37,282 bases of DNA from Capnocytophaga sp. (GCF_030532915.1 NZ_JAUNKD010000024.1:1-37282), one strand, 5' to 3'; positions 25,334 to 33,011 are shown, counted from the stretch's first letter. Notes: generated by a model from the letters alone, not told the origin. A program made the numbers and translations.

Positions 25334-25614
25334 TGAATATGAGAAAACTTATCCATTTTTTGATTCTTCCGTGTAGTGAAGTGTCGTTTCTTATTGAGAA
25401 ACAGCTCGCCGGAAGGTTGTCGTTTGTTGAAAAACTTCGGTTGCGCTTTCATTTAATATGGTGTAACCTTTGTCGCTCATACCGGCAAAAAGCGACGTAC
25501 CTTGATAATTTGATGCGCAAACAAGCGCACAAGCAGCCCGATGTGTCGTTTGATGCTTCGGAGGTGTGCGATTTTCAACAGAAATTGAAGCGTCAATTTT
25601 CCGAAATGAAGTAA
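25333..25614 (+). CDS. Putative zinc-binding anti-sigma factor, soluble
   Basis: This 93-residue protein starts at the ATG overlapping the sigma factor's stop (the ATG at 25339 is also possible). It contains a zinc anti-sigma (ZAS) type ligand set: Cys14, His40, Cys44 and Cys47, that is C-x25-H-x3-C-x2-C. From memory, this spacing is the same as in the redox-sensing anti-sigma factor RsrA (Cys11, His37, Cys41, Cys44). There is no transmembrane helix, which also fits an intracellular redox sensor rather than a membrane-anchored one. The C-terminal helix ends FQQKLKRQFSEMK. Sequence similarity beyond the ligands is weak, so the call rests on motif and position. Confidence 0.7.
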   Translation: MNMRKLIHFLILPCSEVSFLIEKQLAGRLSFVEKLRLRFHLIWCNLCRSYRQKATYLDNLMRKQAHKQPDVSFDASEVCDFQQKLKRQFSEMK

Positions 25615-25721
25615 GAAATGCCGATGATTTGGCATTGAATGCCTGACGTGAAGCAACTAATGCCGAAGATGAAGCAACCAATGCCGGATGTTGGGCAACC
25701 GATTCCCGATGTGAAGCAGCG
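25596..25721. repeat. Tandem array C: 21-bp units starting across the anti-sigma stop codon
   Basis: Five 21-bp units begin at 25617, 25638, 25659, 25680 and 25701; four begin AATGCC and most end GAAGCAACC or close to it. The preceding 21 bp (25596-25616), which include the gene's last codons and TAA stop, match a unit at 12 of 21 positions. In the gene's frame, downstream of TAA and one TGA, the units read as the heptads MPDVKQL, MPKMKQP, MPDVGQP and IPDVKQR. Confidence 0.8.
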
Positions 25722-25738
25722 GGTTTCGGGGGTAGGGT

Positions 25739-25771
25739 AGCTTTGTCAAAGTTGAAAACTTTGACAAAGCT
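25739..25771 (+). terminator. 15-bp perfect hairpin after the anti-sigma gene
   Basis: AGCTTTGTCAAAGTT (25739-25753) pairs perfectly with AACTTTGACAAAGCT (25757-25771) over a 3-nt loop. There is no T run directly after it. It belongs to the CTTTGNCAAAG hairpin family and may separate the sigma/anti-sigma transcript from the genes downstream. Confidence 0.55.
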
Positions 25772-25774
25772 TGA

Positions 25775-25866
25775 AGTGCATCGCCATACGATTACCTATT
25801 TTTAAAAAAAGTGAAAAATTTTTGTCAGGAAACCGACTGCGTCACGACTAATCTATCAAACGAATA
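25775..25866 (+). pseudogene. Remnant of an ECF sigma factor region 4
   Basis: In one frame this reads DYLFLKKVKNFCQETDCVTTNLSNE (given here as DYLFLKKVKNFC then QETDCVTTNLSNE) and stops at TAG. The intact sigma factor upstream reads YYLEQKKNEAVC then QETGVSSTNLWKI. At the DNA level TTTGTCAGGAAAC, an 11-bp spacer and CGACTAATCT are identical in spacing and arms at 25821-25854 and 25236-25269. No start or sigma region 2 is present. It looks like the worn end of a duplicated or paralogous sigma gene. Confidence 0.55.
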
Positions 25867-25887
25867 GCATTAAAAAAGTTTAAGATA

Positions 25888-26355
25888 ATGAAAAGTACAC
25901 AGTTTTGTTTGTTTCCGCAACGGAAGCTCTTTTGGGCGGGATATTATATTTCGCTTTTCGGAACGGCGCTTTTGTTGCTTTGGATTGGGATTTTCAAGTT
26001 CACGCCCACCGAAGCAAAAGCCATTGAACCGCTTGTAAAGCACCACTTTTTAACCTTTTGGGCGTATGAAGTGTTTAGCGTGCAACAGGTTTCGAACCTT
26101 ATCGGGCTGATTGAAATTGCCACTGCCGTTGGGGTGCTACTCACGCCGAAGTTTCCGCCTTTGCGAAAATATGTAGGCATAGCGATGCTCGTAACGTTTT
26201 TGGTGACGCTCAGTTATTTGTTCACAACGCCCAAGATGTGGCAGGTGGTGGACGGGGTGCCGGTAACGGATTTCTTTATTCTGAAAGACTTGCTACTGCT
26301 CGGCTTCGGAGTAATGGTTTTAGGGAATGTTGAAAAAAATAACGCTAATAATTGA
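25888..26355 (+). CDS. DUF417 (YkgB/RclC-type) inner-membrane protein
   Basis: The 155-residue protein has four transmembrane helices (about 18-37, 65-85, 95-113 and 127-146) and the family's characteristic [19 protein letters not shown] after helix 1. [18 protein letters not shown] and a loop with [12 protein letters not shown] follow. In E. coli the member RclC belongs to the reactive-chlorine resistance operon; biochemical function is unknown. Here it directly precedes msrAB (the coding regions are nearly adjacent, 5 bp between stop and chosen start) and follows an ECF/anti-sigma pair, so a role in defence against hypochlorite or similar oxidants is likely by context. Confidence 0.88.
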   Translation: MKSTQFCLFPQRKLFWAGYYISLFGTALLLLWIGIFKFTPTEAKAIEPLVKHHFLTFWAYEVFSVQQVSNLIGLIEIATAVGVLLTPKFPPLRKYVGIAMLVTFLVTLSYLFTTPKMWQVVDGVPVTDFFILKDLLLLGFGVMVLGNVEKNNANN

Positions 26356-26360
26356 CGCAA

Positions 26361-27437
26361 ATGAAAAAAATAACTACCTTTGTAATGGCATTAAGTGCCG
26401 TATTGTTGCTGACAATAACCTATTTGTACGCAAATAAAAAGACTGAACGCTTAAAAGTAATGCAAATGAAAAACACTAAGGAAATATATTTTGCAGGAGG
26501 GTGCTTTTGGGGGACGGAGCATTTCTTTAAACAGGTGCGCGGTGTGGTATCTACGCAAGTGGGGTACGCCAACGGAAACACTCAAAACCCAACGTACGAA
26601 CAAGTGTACACTGACCTGACGGGCTTTACCGAAACGGTGAAAGTGGTGTACCAACCGCAGGAAGTGTCGCTCGAATTGCTGTTGGAGTTGTTCTTCAAAA
26701 CGATTGACCCTACCAGCCTTAACAAACAAGGTAACGACAAAGGGACGCGTTATCGCACCGGTATCTATTTTACTGACAAAGCCGATGAAAAGATTATCCG
26801 ACAAGCGCTAAACGATTTGGCAAAGCAGCACACCAAGCCCGTTGTTGTGGAAAACTTGCCGCTAAAAAACTTTTACGATGCCGAACGATACCATCAAGAT
26901 TACTTAGATAAGAACCCCGGTGGCTATTGTCACATCAACCCTAAACTATTTGAATTGGCAAAGAACGCCAATCCGGCACCCAAGGCGAAAACATACCAAA
27001 AGGCTGACGCTGCCGAGCTTAAAAAAACGCTAACGAAGTTACAATATGACGTGACACAGCACAACGCTACCGAACGTCCGTTTAATAATGAGTATTGGAA
27101 CGAATTTCGTGAGGGAATTTACGTGGATATTACTACCGGTGAGCCACTGTTTGTCTCAACCGATAAATTTGATTCGGGTTGTGGCTGGCCAAGTTTCTCA
27201 AAACCGATTGATAAGAAGCTCATTGCCGAAAAGCTCGACAAATCACACGGAATGACCCGAATGGAAGTGCGCAGCAAAACCGGAGATGCCCATTTAGGGC
27301 ACGTATTTACCGACGGGCCTGCCGACAAAGGCGGACTTCGGTACTGCATCAATAGTGCGTCGCTTAAATTTATTCCGAAAGAAGAAATGAAAAAGCAAGG
27401 TTATGGTGCTTATTTGAAATTGTTAAGCAAAAAATAA
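26361..27437 (+). CDS. msrAB: Membrane-anchored MsrA-MsrB fusion, methionine sulfoxide reductase
   Basis: The 358-residue protein repairs both stereoisomers of methionine sulfoxide. I chose the ATG at 26361 over the TTG at 26352. A transmembrane helix or uncleaved signal (about 5-24) puts the enzyme in the periplasm. The MsrA domain (about 40-200) has the catalytic Cys48 in [12 protein letters not shown], then [18 protein letters not shown] and the late [13 protein letters not shown]. The MsrB domain (about 215-358) has [22 protein letters not shown] and the catalytic Cys329 in [11 protein letters not shown]. The two CxxC zinc motifs of many MsrB proteins are absent, so it is a zinc-free form. 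It follows the DUF417 gene and is probably controlled by the upstream ECF sigma factor. Confidence 0.95.
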   Translation: MKKITTFVMALSAVLLLTITYLYANKKTERLKVMQMKNTKEIYFAGGCFWGTEHFFKQVRGVVSTQVGYANGNTQNPTYEQVYTDLTGFTETVKVVYQPQEVSLELLLELFFKTIDPTSLNKQGNDKGTRYRTGIYFTDKADEKIIRQALNDLAKQHTKPVVVENLPLKNFYDAERYHQDYLDKNPGGYCHINPKLFELAKNANPAPKAKTYQKADAAELKKTLTKLQYDVTQHNATERPFNNEYWNEFREGIYVDITTGEPLFVSTDKFDSGCGWPSFSKPIDKKLIAEKLDKSHGMTRMEVRSKTGDAHLGHVFTDGPADKGGLRYCINSASLKFIPKEEMKKQGYGAYLKLLSKK

Positions 27438-27499
27438 GGCAAACATACCGCTCAATGATGTAACAAAAACGAGTTATTCCTAATTATATTGTGTTGATA

Positions 27500-27541
27500 A
27501 ATTCCCTTTCGCTTCTTGTGAGTGAAAGGGAATTTTATTTT
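27500..27541 (+). terminator. Terminator after msrAB
   Basis: AATTCCCTTTCGCT (27500-27513) pairs with AGTGAAAGGGAATT (27521-27534), with one mismatch, followed by TTATTTTT. It separates msrAB from the convergent aldehyde dehydrogenase gene. Confidence 0.8.
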
Positions 27542-27578
27542 TCTTTAAAAGGTTGATTTTTAACGGAAAAGAATAGGC

Positions 27579-28886
27579 TTATTTTACAATAATGGTTTTG
27601 ATGTTGGCAAATTCATACAGCCCGAATTGTGAAAGTTCGCGTCCGTAGCCTGAATTTTTTACGCCACCGAAAGGCAGGTGCGGGTCGCTGATTAGCATTT
27701 CGTTAATGTAAACGGCGCCTTCTTCAAAGTGGTGAACCTGTGATTTGATAAAATCCGTATTTTTTGAAAAGATGCAAACTCCCAACCCAAATTCGGATTG
27801 ATTGCTTAGTGCAACGGCTTCTTCAAAACTGTCAAATGCGGTAACAACGGCAACAGGTCCAAAGGTTTCTTCGGTGAAAACAGGCATTTCGGGAGTTACG
27901 TCCGAGAGTAATGTAGGTTGGAAAAAAGCGCCTTTGCGTTTGCCTCCGCAGATGAGTTTTGCACCTTTGGCAATACTTTCATTGACCATTTTTTCCAATT
28001 CAACGGCTAAATCTTCACGTGCCATTTCACTGATTTCGGTGGTGTAATCAAATTTGTCTCCTGCTTTAAGCTTTTCAATTTCAGATTGGTATCGTTTCAA
28101 AAACACATCTTTTAACCGATTGTGAACCAAAAAGCGTTTGGCGGCGATACAACTTTGTCCGGCGTTTCGCATACGGGCGTTGAGGGCGGCGGGCAACACC
28201 AAATCCAAATCGGCATCTTCACAGATGATAAAAGCGGAGTTTCCACCGAGTTCCAAAACGGTTTTTTTCAGATTTTGTCCGGCGCATTGGGCAACGGCTC
28301 TGCCGGCGGCATCACTTCCGGTTAGGGAAACGCCTTTGATGTGCTTGTGAGCGATGATGTCGCTAACGAATTTTACGTCTAACGGAAGATTTTTATATAG
28401 CGGATAATCAATGGTTTGGCTGTTGAAAATACTTTCCAGTAACTCAGCTGATTTTGGCGTATTTGATGCGTGTTTTACAACGAATAAATTCCCGAGAATT
28501 AAATTCGGAATCACAAAACGAAATACTTGCCAAAGCGGAAAATTCCAAGGCATCACACCCAGCAAAACGCCCATTGGTTCAAAAACAACGTAACTTTCTG
28601 TCCACTTGGTTTTGATGTGTTGCGGTGTAAGAAAAGCTTCTGCATTTTGAGCGTAATACTCACACAAATAGGCACATTTTTTCACTTCATCAATTGATTG
28701 GGCGATGGGTTTGTTCATATCCTCGGTGACGGCTCGGGCATAAAGTTCAGTGTTTGTGAGTAGTTTGTTTTTGATTTCCAGAACAATATCAATTCGTTTT
28801 TGTAGCGGAACATCTTTCCAAAGGCTGTATGATTTTTGCATTTGTTCAAGGTGAGCAAAGGCTTGTTGTAAGGTAATTTTCTCCAT
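27579..28886 (-). CDS. NAD(P)-dependent aldehyde dehydrogenase, succinate-semialdehyde type
   Basis: The 435-residue cytoplasmic enzyme oxidises an aldehyde to the acid. Key parts are the cofactor region MPWNFPLWQVFRF (about 114-126), the glycine-rich SLTGSDAAGRAVA, the general base Glu in KTVLELGGNSAFI and the catalytic Cys in NAGQSCIAAKRF. ETFGPVAVV and LPFGGVKNSGYGRELSQFG close it. The overall layout and the short N terminus match the Sad/GabD-like group acting on succinate semialdehyde; substrate specificity is inferred. It is a single gene with its own promoter (TTTG and TAGTTTTG on the minus strand), facing away from tatA. Confidence 0.9.
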   Translation of the reverse strand: MEKITLQQAFAHLEQMQKSYSLWKDVPLQKRIDIVLEIKNKLLTNTELYARAVTEDMNKPIAQSIDEVKKCAYLCEYYAQNAEAFLTPQHIKTKWTESYVVFEPMGVLLGVMPWNFPLWQVFRFVIPNLILGNLFVVKHASNTPKSAELLESIFNSQTIDYPLYKNLPLDVKFVSDIIAHKHIKGVSLTGSDAAGRAVAQCAGQNLKKTVLELGGNSAFIICEDADLDLVLPAALNARMRNAGQSCIAAKRFLVHNRLKDVFLKRYQSEIEKLKAGDKFDYTTEISEMAREDLAVELEKMVNESIAKGAKLICGGKRKGAFFQPTLLSDVTPEMPVFTEETFGPVAVVTAFDSFEEAVALSNQSEFGLGVCIFSKNTDFIKSQVHHFEEGAVYINEMLISDPHLPFGGVKNSGYGRELSQFGLYEFANIKTIIVK

Positions 28887-28906
28887 TATGTTTTCAATTA
28901 GTGTAG

Positions 28907-28937
28907 CAAAACTACGATAATTTGTTTAATTTGCAAA
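28907..28937 (-). promoter_or_regulatory. Promoter of the aldehyde dehydrogenase gene
   Basis: On the minus strand TTTG (28937-28934), 19 bp of spacing and TAGTTTTG (28914-28907) fit the consensus. The ATG is about 20 bp downstream. It overlaps the divergent tatA promoter. Confidence 0.7.
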
Positions 28938-28952
28938 AAATACGTACGTTTG
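28921..28952 (+). promoter_or_regulatory. Promoter of tatA
   Basis: TTTG (28921-28924), 20 bp of spacing and TACGTTTG (28945-28952). The leader is about 12 nt. It overlaps the aldehyde dehydrogenase promoter on the other strand. Confidence 0.7.
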
Positions 28953-28970
28953 CATATATTTTATGTGAGT

Positions 28971-29240
28971 ATGAGTTTTTCTGAAATATTTTTTGTACTT
29001 TTTATCGTTTTAATTTTGTTCGGGGCGGATAAAATTCCGGAAATTGCCCGCGGTTTGGGCAAAGGAATGCGGCAGCTTCGCGATGCTTCCAATGAAATTA
29101 AAAGTGAAATCAAAAAAAGTGCCGAGCAACATAATATTGACACTTCCTTTGTGGAAGATATTAAAAATGAGGTGGATAAAGTGAAGGAAGAAATTCAGGA
29201 AATCACCAATGTTTCAGGAACCGTAAAAAGACAACGTTAA
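28971..29240 (+). CDS. tatA: Twin-arginine translocase subunit TatA/TatE family
   Basis: This 89-residue protein forms the pore of the Tat system, which exports folded proteins. The start at 28971 (MSFSEIFFVLFIVLILFGAD) is preferred because the promoter -7 covers the TTG at 28950. One transmembrane helix (about 4-18) is followed by the hinge FGADKIPEIARGLGKGMRQL, with the conserved Phe-Gly, an amphipathic helix and a charged tail. Length fits TatA rather than TatB, and no tatC is visible here. A small membrane protein gene follows after 4 bp. Confidence 0.92.
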   Translation: MSFSEIFFVLFIVLILFGADKIPEIARGLGKGMRQLRDASNEIKSEIKKSAEQHNIDTSFVEDIKNEVDKVKEEIQEITNVSGTVKRQR

Positions 29241-29244
29241 ACCG

Positions 29245-29487
29245 ATGATGACACCCAAAAATAAAGCCTTTTTCTTAAATTTTGTATGCTTTGCGCTGAT
29301 TTTTATGCTGTTGCGTACGGGGCTTGTGTACTTTTTTCCGCAGTTGAGTTATGTTTGGTTCGGACTGATTTCAGGAATTGTGTCCGTTTTTGTTTCGCCT
29401 CGTTTTTCGGCGGTTCATACTGAAAAAGGCGAAAAGATTTTTATGAAATGGCTGTTTTCCAAAGAAATAAAACAAATTGGGAAATAA
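29245..29487 (+). CDS. Small two-helix membrane protein
   Basis: This 80-residue protein has two transmembrane segments (about 8-29 and 35-51), with PRFSAVHTEKGEKIFMKWLF after the second. I do not recognise a function. It lies 4 bp after tatA in the same direction, a position held by similar small proteins in flavobacteria, but a Tat role is not shown. Its stop is 1 bp from the stop of the convergent recF gene. Confidence 0.75.
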   Translation: MMTPKNKAFFLNFVCFALIFMLLRTGLVYFFPQLSYVWFGLISGIVSVFVSPRFSAVHTEKGEKIFMKWLFSKEIKQIGK

Positions 29488-29488
29488 G

Positions 29489-30571
29489 TTACGGCATTTG
29501 AAAAATTTTGTACGCCAATTGCGTTTGTTTCACCACATTTTCGGTGCGTTCATAGTGGGTGTCGGTAATGAACAATTGTCCGAAATGTTTTTGTGTTACC
29601 AACGACACGAGTTTTGCCACGCGATTGTCATCTAACTTATCAAAAATATCATCTAACAGAAAAATCGGAATTACTTTTAATTGTTTTTTAATAACCTCAA
29701 ATTGAGATAGTTTCAGGGCTATCAAGAACGATTTTTGTTGCCCTTGACTTCCGTATTTCTTCATCGGAAAGCCTTCTATTTCAAAAAGTAAATCATCTTT
29801 GTGAATGCCCGCAGAAGTGTATTGTAAAGATTTGTCTTTCTGTATGTTATCTGATAGTAATGTGGCTAAATCAGTTTGATGGAGCGCACTTTCGTAGGTT
29901 AGGTTTACGTTTTCATTCCCTTCGGAAATATAGTGATATTGATACTCAAAAATGGGAAGAAAAACGGTCATAAATTCTTTTCGTTTTGCATAGATATATT
30001 GCCCTAAATCAGCGAGTTGTGTGTCGTAAATTGAAAGCGTGTCGGCATCAAAAAAACGATTTTCAGCAAAGTGTTTCAGTAAGGTGTTTCGTTGTAAAAG
30101 CACGCGGTTATAACGCAGAAGCGTGTCCAAATAGGTCGGGTCGGTTTGTGAGATGATGCCGTCCAAAAATTTGCGACGCACGTCACTTCCGTCAAGAATC
30201 AAATCTTGGTCGGCAGGCGAGATAATGACCATCGGATATTTCCCGATGTGGTCGGCTATGCGTTCATAAGTTTTTCCGTTGCATTTGATGATTTTTTTTT
30301 GTCCTTTTTTGATGCTACAAACAATTTGTTCCTCGCGCTCACTTCGGTCAAAAAGCCCTTCAATCATATAAAATTCCTCTCCGTGACGAATGTTTTGCAC
30401 CGCCGACGGATTGAAATAGCTCTTGCCCATTCCCAAGTGATAAATGGCGTCGAGCAGGTTGGTTTTCCCGATGCCGTTGTTCCCCACGAAACAATTGATG
30501 TTTGCCTCGAAGAGAAAATCTTTTGACGGAATATTTTTGTAATTTACAACGGAAAGTTTTTTCAGAAACAT
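29489..30571 (-). CDS. recF: DNA replication and repair protein RecF
   Basis: The 360-residue ATP-binding protein loads RecA at single-strand gaps together with RecO and RecR. The Walker A motif is [13 protein letters not shown] (residues 30-42), the signature is [20 protein letters not shown] near 278-297 and Walker B is [15 protein letters not shown] near 308-322. The N terminus ([19 protein letters not shown]) is typical. It is read leftward; the upstream gene tdh is also leftward, but a terminator lies between them. Confidence 0.97.
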   Translation of the reverse strand: MFLKKLSVVNYKNIPSKDFLFEANINCFVGNNGIGKTNLLDAIYHLGMGKSYFNPSAVQNIRHGEEFYMIEGLFDRSEREEQIVCSIKKGQKKIIKCNGKTYERIADHIGKYPMVIISPADQDLILDGSDVRRKFLDGIISQTDPTYLDTLLRYNRVLLQRNTLLKHFAENRFFDADTLSIYDTQLADLGQYIYAKRKEFMTVFLPIFEYQYHYISEGNENVNLTYESALHQTDLATLLSDNIQKDKSLQYTSAGIHKDDLLFEIEGFPMKKYGSQGQQKSFLIALKLSQFEVIKKQLKVIPIFLLDDIFDKLDDNRVAKLVSLVTQKHFGQLFITDTHYERTENVVKQTQLAYKIFQMP

Positions 30572-30581
30572 AAATTTTTAA

Positions 30582-30626
30582 CAAAAAAGCAAGCTATAAG
30601 TCGCAGAAATAGCAACTTACAGCTTG
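30582..30626 (-). terminator. Terminator after threonine dehydrogenase
   Basis: CAAGCTATAAGTCGC (30590-30604) pairs with GCAACTTACAGCTTG (30612-30626), with two mismatches that are G-U pairs in one orientation. Read leftward, a CTTTTTTG tail follows. Confidence 0.75.
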
Positions 30627-30651
30627 TGTTTACTAACATTATGAGCGTGTT

Positions 30652-31593
30652 TTATTTCAGGTTTTTGATGATGTCTTCGGTCATTTTGTCCAAATCAAAA
30701 TCGGGCGACCAGCCCCAGTCGTTGCGCGCTGCCGAGTCGTCAATGCTGTCAGGCCAACTGTCGGCGATTTGTTGTCGGAAATCGGGTTCGTACTTGATTT
30801 TGAAATCAGGAATGATTTTCACGATGCTTTCATAAATTTCTTTCGGAGAGAATGAAAGAGCCGAAATGTTGTATGATGTGCGTACTTTCACCTGCTCTTT
30901 GGGGGCTTCCATCAGATTGATGGTTGCTTTTATGGCATCGGGCATATACATCATCGGCAGGTATGAGTTTTCGTTCAAGAAGCAGGAAAATTCCTCTCCG
31001 GCGATGGCTTTGTGGTAAATATCAACTGCGTAATCGGTTGTGCCTCCGCCGGGTAGCGATTTGTAGCCGATAAGCCCCGGATAGCGAAGGCTGCGAACGT
31101 CCACGCCGTATTTTTGGAAGTAATACTGGCACCATAATTCGCCTGAAACTTTGGTGATTCCGTAAACGGTATTTGGCTCGGTAACAGTCTCTTGCGGTGT
31201 GTTTTGTTTGGGTGTATTTACGCCGAAAGCTGCGATGGACGAAGGCCAGTACACTTTGTCTAAATTCTTTTTGCGGGCAACTTCCAGTACATTGAGCAAT
31301 CCGTTCATATTCAAATTCCACGTAAAAAGCGGATTTTTCTCTCCCACAGCCGAAAGCAACGCTGCCAAGTGATAAATTTGCGTAATTTGATAAGTTTCAA
31401 CAAGATGTTCCAGCCGTGTACTGTCTTGTATGTCCAAAACTTCAAAATGGCAGTACGAGAATTTTTTGGCAACTTTTTCGTTGATGTCGGTAGCTACAAT
31501 GTTTTTCGCTCCGAATTTTTTAGCCAGAGCCTCAGTTAGTTCGCTGCCCAGTTGCCCGCCTGCGCCTGTAAGTAATATTTTTGTTGTTGTCAT
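30652..31593 (-). CDS. tdh: SDR-type L-threonine 3-dehydrogenase
   Basis: The 313-residue NAD-dependent enzyme oxidises L-threonine to 2-amino-3-ketobutyrate. It has an extended SDR fold: NAD-binding LLTGAGGQLGSELTEALAKK at the start, YHLAALLSAVGEKNP near 74, WPSSIAAFG near 118 and the catalytic Tyr-x3-Lys in TVYGITKVSGELW near 142. RYPGLIGYKSLPGGGTTDYA follows. These match the SDR-type threonine dehydrogenase of flavobacteria and animals, unrelated to the zinc-type E. coli Tdh. An alternative would be another sugar epimerase, but the PGGGTTDYAVDIYH segment favours Tdh. It has its own promoter, divergent from fabI. Confidence 0.9.
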   Translation of the reverse strand: MTTTKILLTGAGGQLGSELTEALAKKFGAKNIVATDINEKVAKKFSYCHFEVLDIQDSTRLEHLVETYQITQIYHLAALLSAVGEKNPLFTWNLNMNGLLNVLEVARKKNLDKVYWPSSIAAFGVNTPKQNTPQETVTEPNTVYGITKVSGELWCQYYFQKYGVDVRSLRYPGLIGYKSLPGGGTTDYAVDIYHKAIAGEEFSCFLNENSYLPMMYMPDAIKATINLMEAPKEQVKVRTSYNISALSFSPKEIYESIVKIIPDFKIKYEPDFRQQIADSWPDSIDDSAARNDWGWSPDFDLDKMTEDIIKNLK

Positions 31594-31626
31594 TTTTGTA
31601 CGATGAATTGGTTAAATTTCACCCCA

Positions 31627-31634
31627 CAAAGATA
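31627..31634 (-). promoter_or_regulatory. -7 element of tdh
   Basis: The minus strand reads TATCTTTG, 34 bp before the ATG. A TTTG lies about 15 bp upstream of it, slightly short. Confidence 0.6.
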
Positions 31635-31720
31635 CGAAAAAAAACAAAACAAAAAATCCATTTTCAGAAATAAATTTTAGGAGTTTGTATTACTTTGTTT
31701 TAAAAGAGGGGAGTGTTGTT

Positions 31721-31749
31721 TTTGGTTTTCAACTTTTTTTATATCTTTG
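31721..31749 (+). promoter_or_regulatory. Promoter of fabI
   Basis: TTTG (31721-31724), 17 bp of spacing and TATCTTTG (31742-31749), the same arrangement as the rimP promoter. It lies inside the longer frame that opens at 31713 and so fixes the start at 31776. Confidence 0.8.
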
Positions 31750-31775
31750 TCAAATCAAAAAAACACAAAGTAATT

Positions 31776-32579
31776 ATGTATAATTTATTGAAAGGAAAAA
31801 GAGGAATCATATTTGGTGCGTTGGATGAAAATTCAATTGCTTGGAAAACAGCCGAGCGCGTTCACGCCGAAGGCGGAAAATTTGTACTAACTAACGCTCC
31901 TATTGCGATGCGTATGGGGCAAATCAAGCAGTTAGCCGAAAAAACAGGCTCTGAAATTATTCCTGCCGATGCTACCAATATGGACGATTTGCAGCATTTG
32001 GTAACCAAAGCGATGGAAATTTTGGGCGGAAAGTTGGATTTTGTGCTGCATTCCATCGGAATGTCGGTAAATGTGCGTAAAAACATTCCGTACACCGAAT
32101 CAAATTATGATTTTACGGCAAAAGGTTGGGACGTTTCGGCGCTTTCTTTCCATAAAGTGTGTCAAGTTTTGTACAAAAGCGATGCGATGAACGAGTGGGG
32201 AAGCATCGTGGCACTGACCTATATGGCGGCACAACGTACCTTCCCTGATTATAACGATATGGCTGATAATAAGGCATATTTGGAGTCTATCGCACGCAGT
32301 TTCGGGTATTTCTTCGGGAAGGACAAAAAGGTGCGTGTCAATACCATTTCGCAATCGCCAACCCCTACAACGGCAGGGCAGGGCGTGAAAGGTTTTGACG
32401 GATTTATTTCGTATGCCGAAAAAATGTCGCCTCTAGGAAATGCAACCGCTCAAGATTGTGCCGATTACACCGTGAGCCTTTTCTCTGACCTGACGCGAAA
32501 AGTAACAATGCAAAATCTTTTCCACGACGGCGGATTTTCAAATACGGGTGTAAGTCAAGAAGTTATTGAACGATTTTAA
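31776..32579 (+). CDS. fabI: Enoyl-[acyl-carrier-protein] reductase FabI
   Basis: This 267-residue NADH-dependent enzyme performs the last step of fatty-acid elongation. The start MYNLLKGKRGIIFGALDENS lies 27 bp after the promoter. SDR features of FabI include the cofactor loop FGALDENSIAWK, VLHSIGMSVNVR and ALTYMAAQRTFPDYNDMADN. The catalytic Tyr-x6-Lys is YNDMADNK, where the usual Met-Gly is Met-Ala. TISQSPTPTTAGQGVKGFDG follows, a little different from the usual SPIRTLA. Presumed essential. It is the first gene of a short run with yidD, from which it is separated by a hairpin. Confidence 0.93.
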   Translation: MYNLLKGKRGIIFGALDENSIAWKTAERVHAEGGKFVLTNAPIAMRMGQIKQLAEKTGSEIIPADATNMDDLQHLVTKAMEILGGKLDFVLHSIGMSVNVRKNIPYTESNYDFTAKGWDVSALSFHKVCQVLYKSDAMNEWGSIVALTYMAAQRTFPDYNDMADNKAYLESIARSFGYFFGKDKKVRVNTISQSPTPTTAGQGVKGFDGFISYAEKMSPLGNATAQDCADYTVSLFSDLTRKVTMQNLFHDGGFSNTGVSQEVIERF

Positions 32580-32593
32580 GTTTAAGGAGTTAG

Positions 32594-32661
32594 GGATTAG
32601 TGGTTAGCAATTAGTGGTCAGTTCTGATTGCTATTCGCTAACTACTAATTGCTAATAACTT
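32594..32661. repeat. Imperfect inverted repeat of TTAGNNNTTAG type
   Basis: The stretch repeats TTAGTGGTTAGCAATTAGTGG on the left and its near reverse complement on the right (CTAACTACTAATTGCTAATA), so the transcript could fold into a long imperfect hairpin between fabI and yidD. There is no clean T run. It may act as a weak terminator or be a dispersed repeat. Confidence 0.5.
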
Positions 32662-32668
32662 CCATAGA

Positions 32669-32890
32669 ATGAAAAAAATACTCGCTTTTCCTTTTATCGT
32701 ATTGGTGCGTTTTTATCAGATGTTTATATCTCCCTTAAAACCACCTACTTGTCGATACACGCCCACGTGTTCGCAATATGCGTTGGAAGCACTTAAAAAA
32801 CACGGATTTTTTAAAGGCGGTTGGTTGGCAATCAAACGGATTTTCAGTTGCCATCCGTGGGGAGGAAGCGGTTATGACCCCGTACCTTGA
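32669..32890 (+). CDS. yidD: Membrane protein insertion efficiency factor YidD
   Basis: The 73-residue protein has an N-terminal amphipathic or membrane helix and the YidD core: [51 protein letters not shown] and SGYDPVP. It assists YidC-dependent insertion of membrane proteins at the inner membrane. The family usually sits beside rnpA and yidC; here it is apart from them, as is common in Bacteroidota. Three Cys are conserved. It starts 89 bp after fabI, past a hairpin. Confidence 0.95.
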   Translation: MKKILAFPFIVLVRFYQMFISPLKPPTCRYTPTCSQYALEALKKHGFFKGGWLAIKRIFSCHPWGGSGYDPVP

Positions 32891-32916
32891 TTTTGCGGTG
32901 TATTTTAAGAAATTGC

Positions 32917-32940
32917 TTGAAACGCTTGAGGTCGTTTCAA
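32917..32940 (+). terminator. Small hairpin after yidD
   Basis: TTGAAACG (32917-32924) pairs perfectly with CGTTTCAA (32933-32940) over 8 nt. There is no T run, so termination is doubtful. Confidence 0.3.
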
Positions 32941-33011
32941 AATTCAAATGGTTTCAAGATAATGAAATAACTTCGAATTTTATAAACATTTAAAATCACA
33001 TAGTTGAACAT

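Noticed and set aside
25821-25854. ECF-type promoter of the DUF417 gene (GTCAGGAAAC ... CGACTAATC)
   Set aside because: The spacing between the two blocks is 11 bp, too short for a normal -35/-10 pair, and the match to the sigma gene's own coding sequence explains it better; kept only as an alternative.
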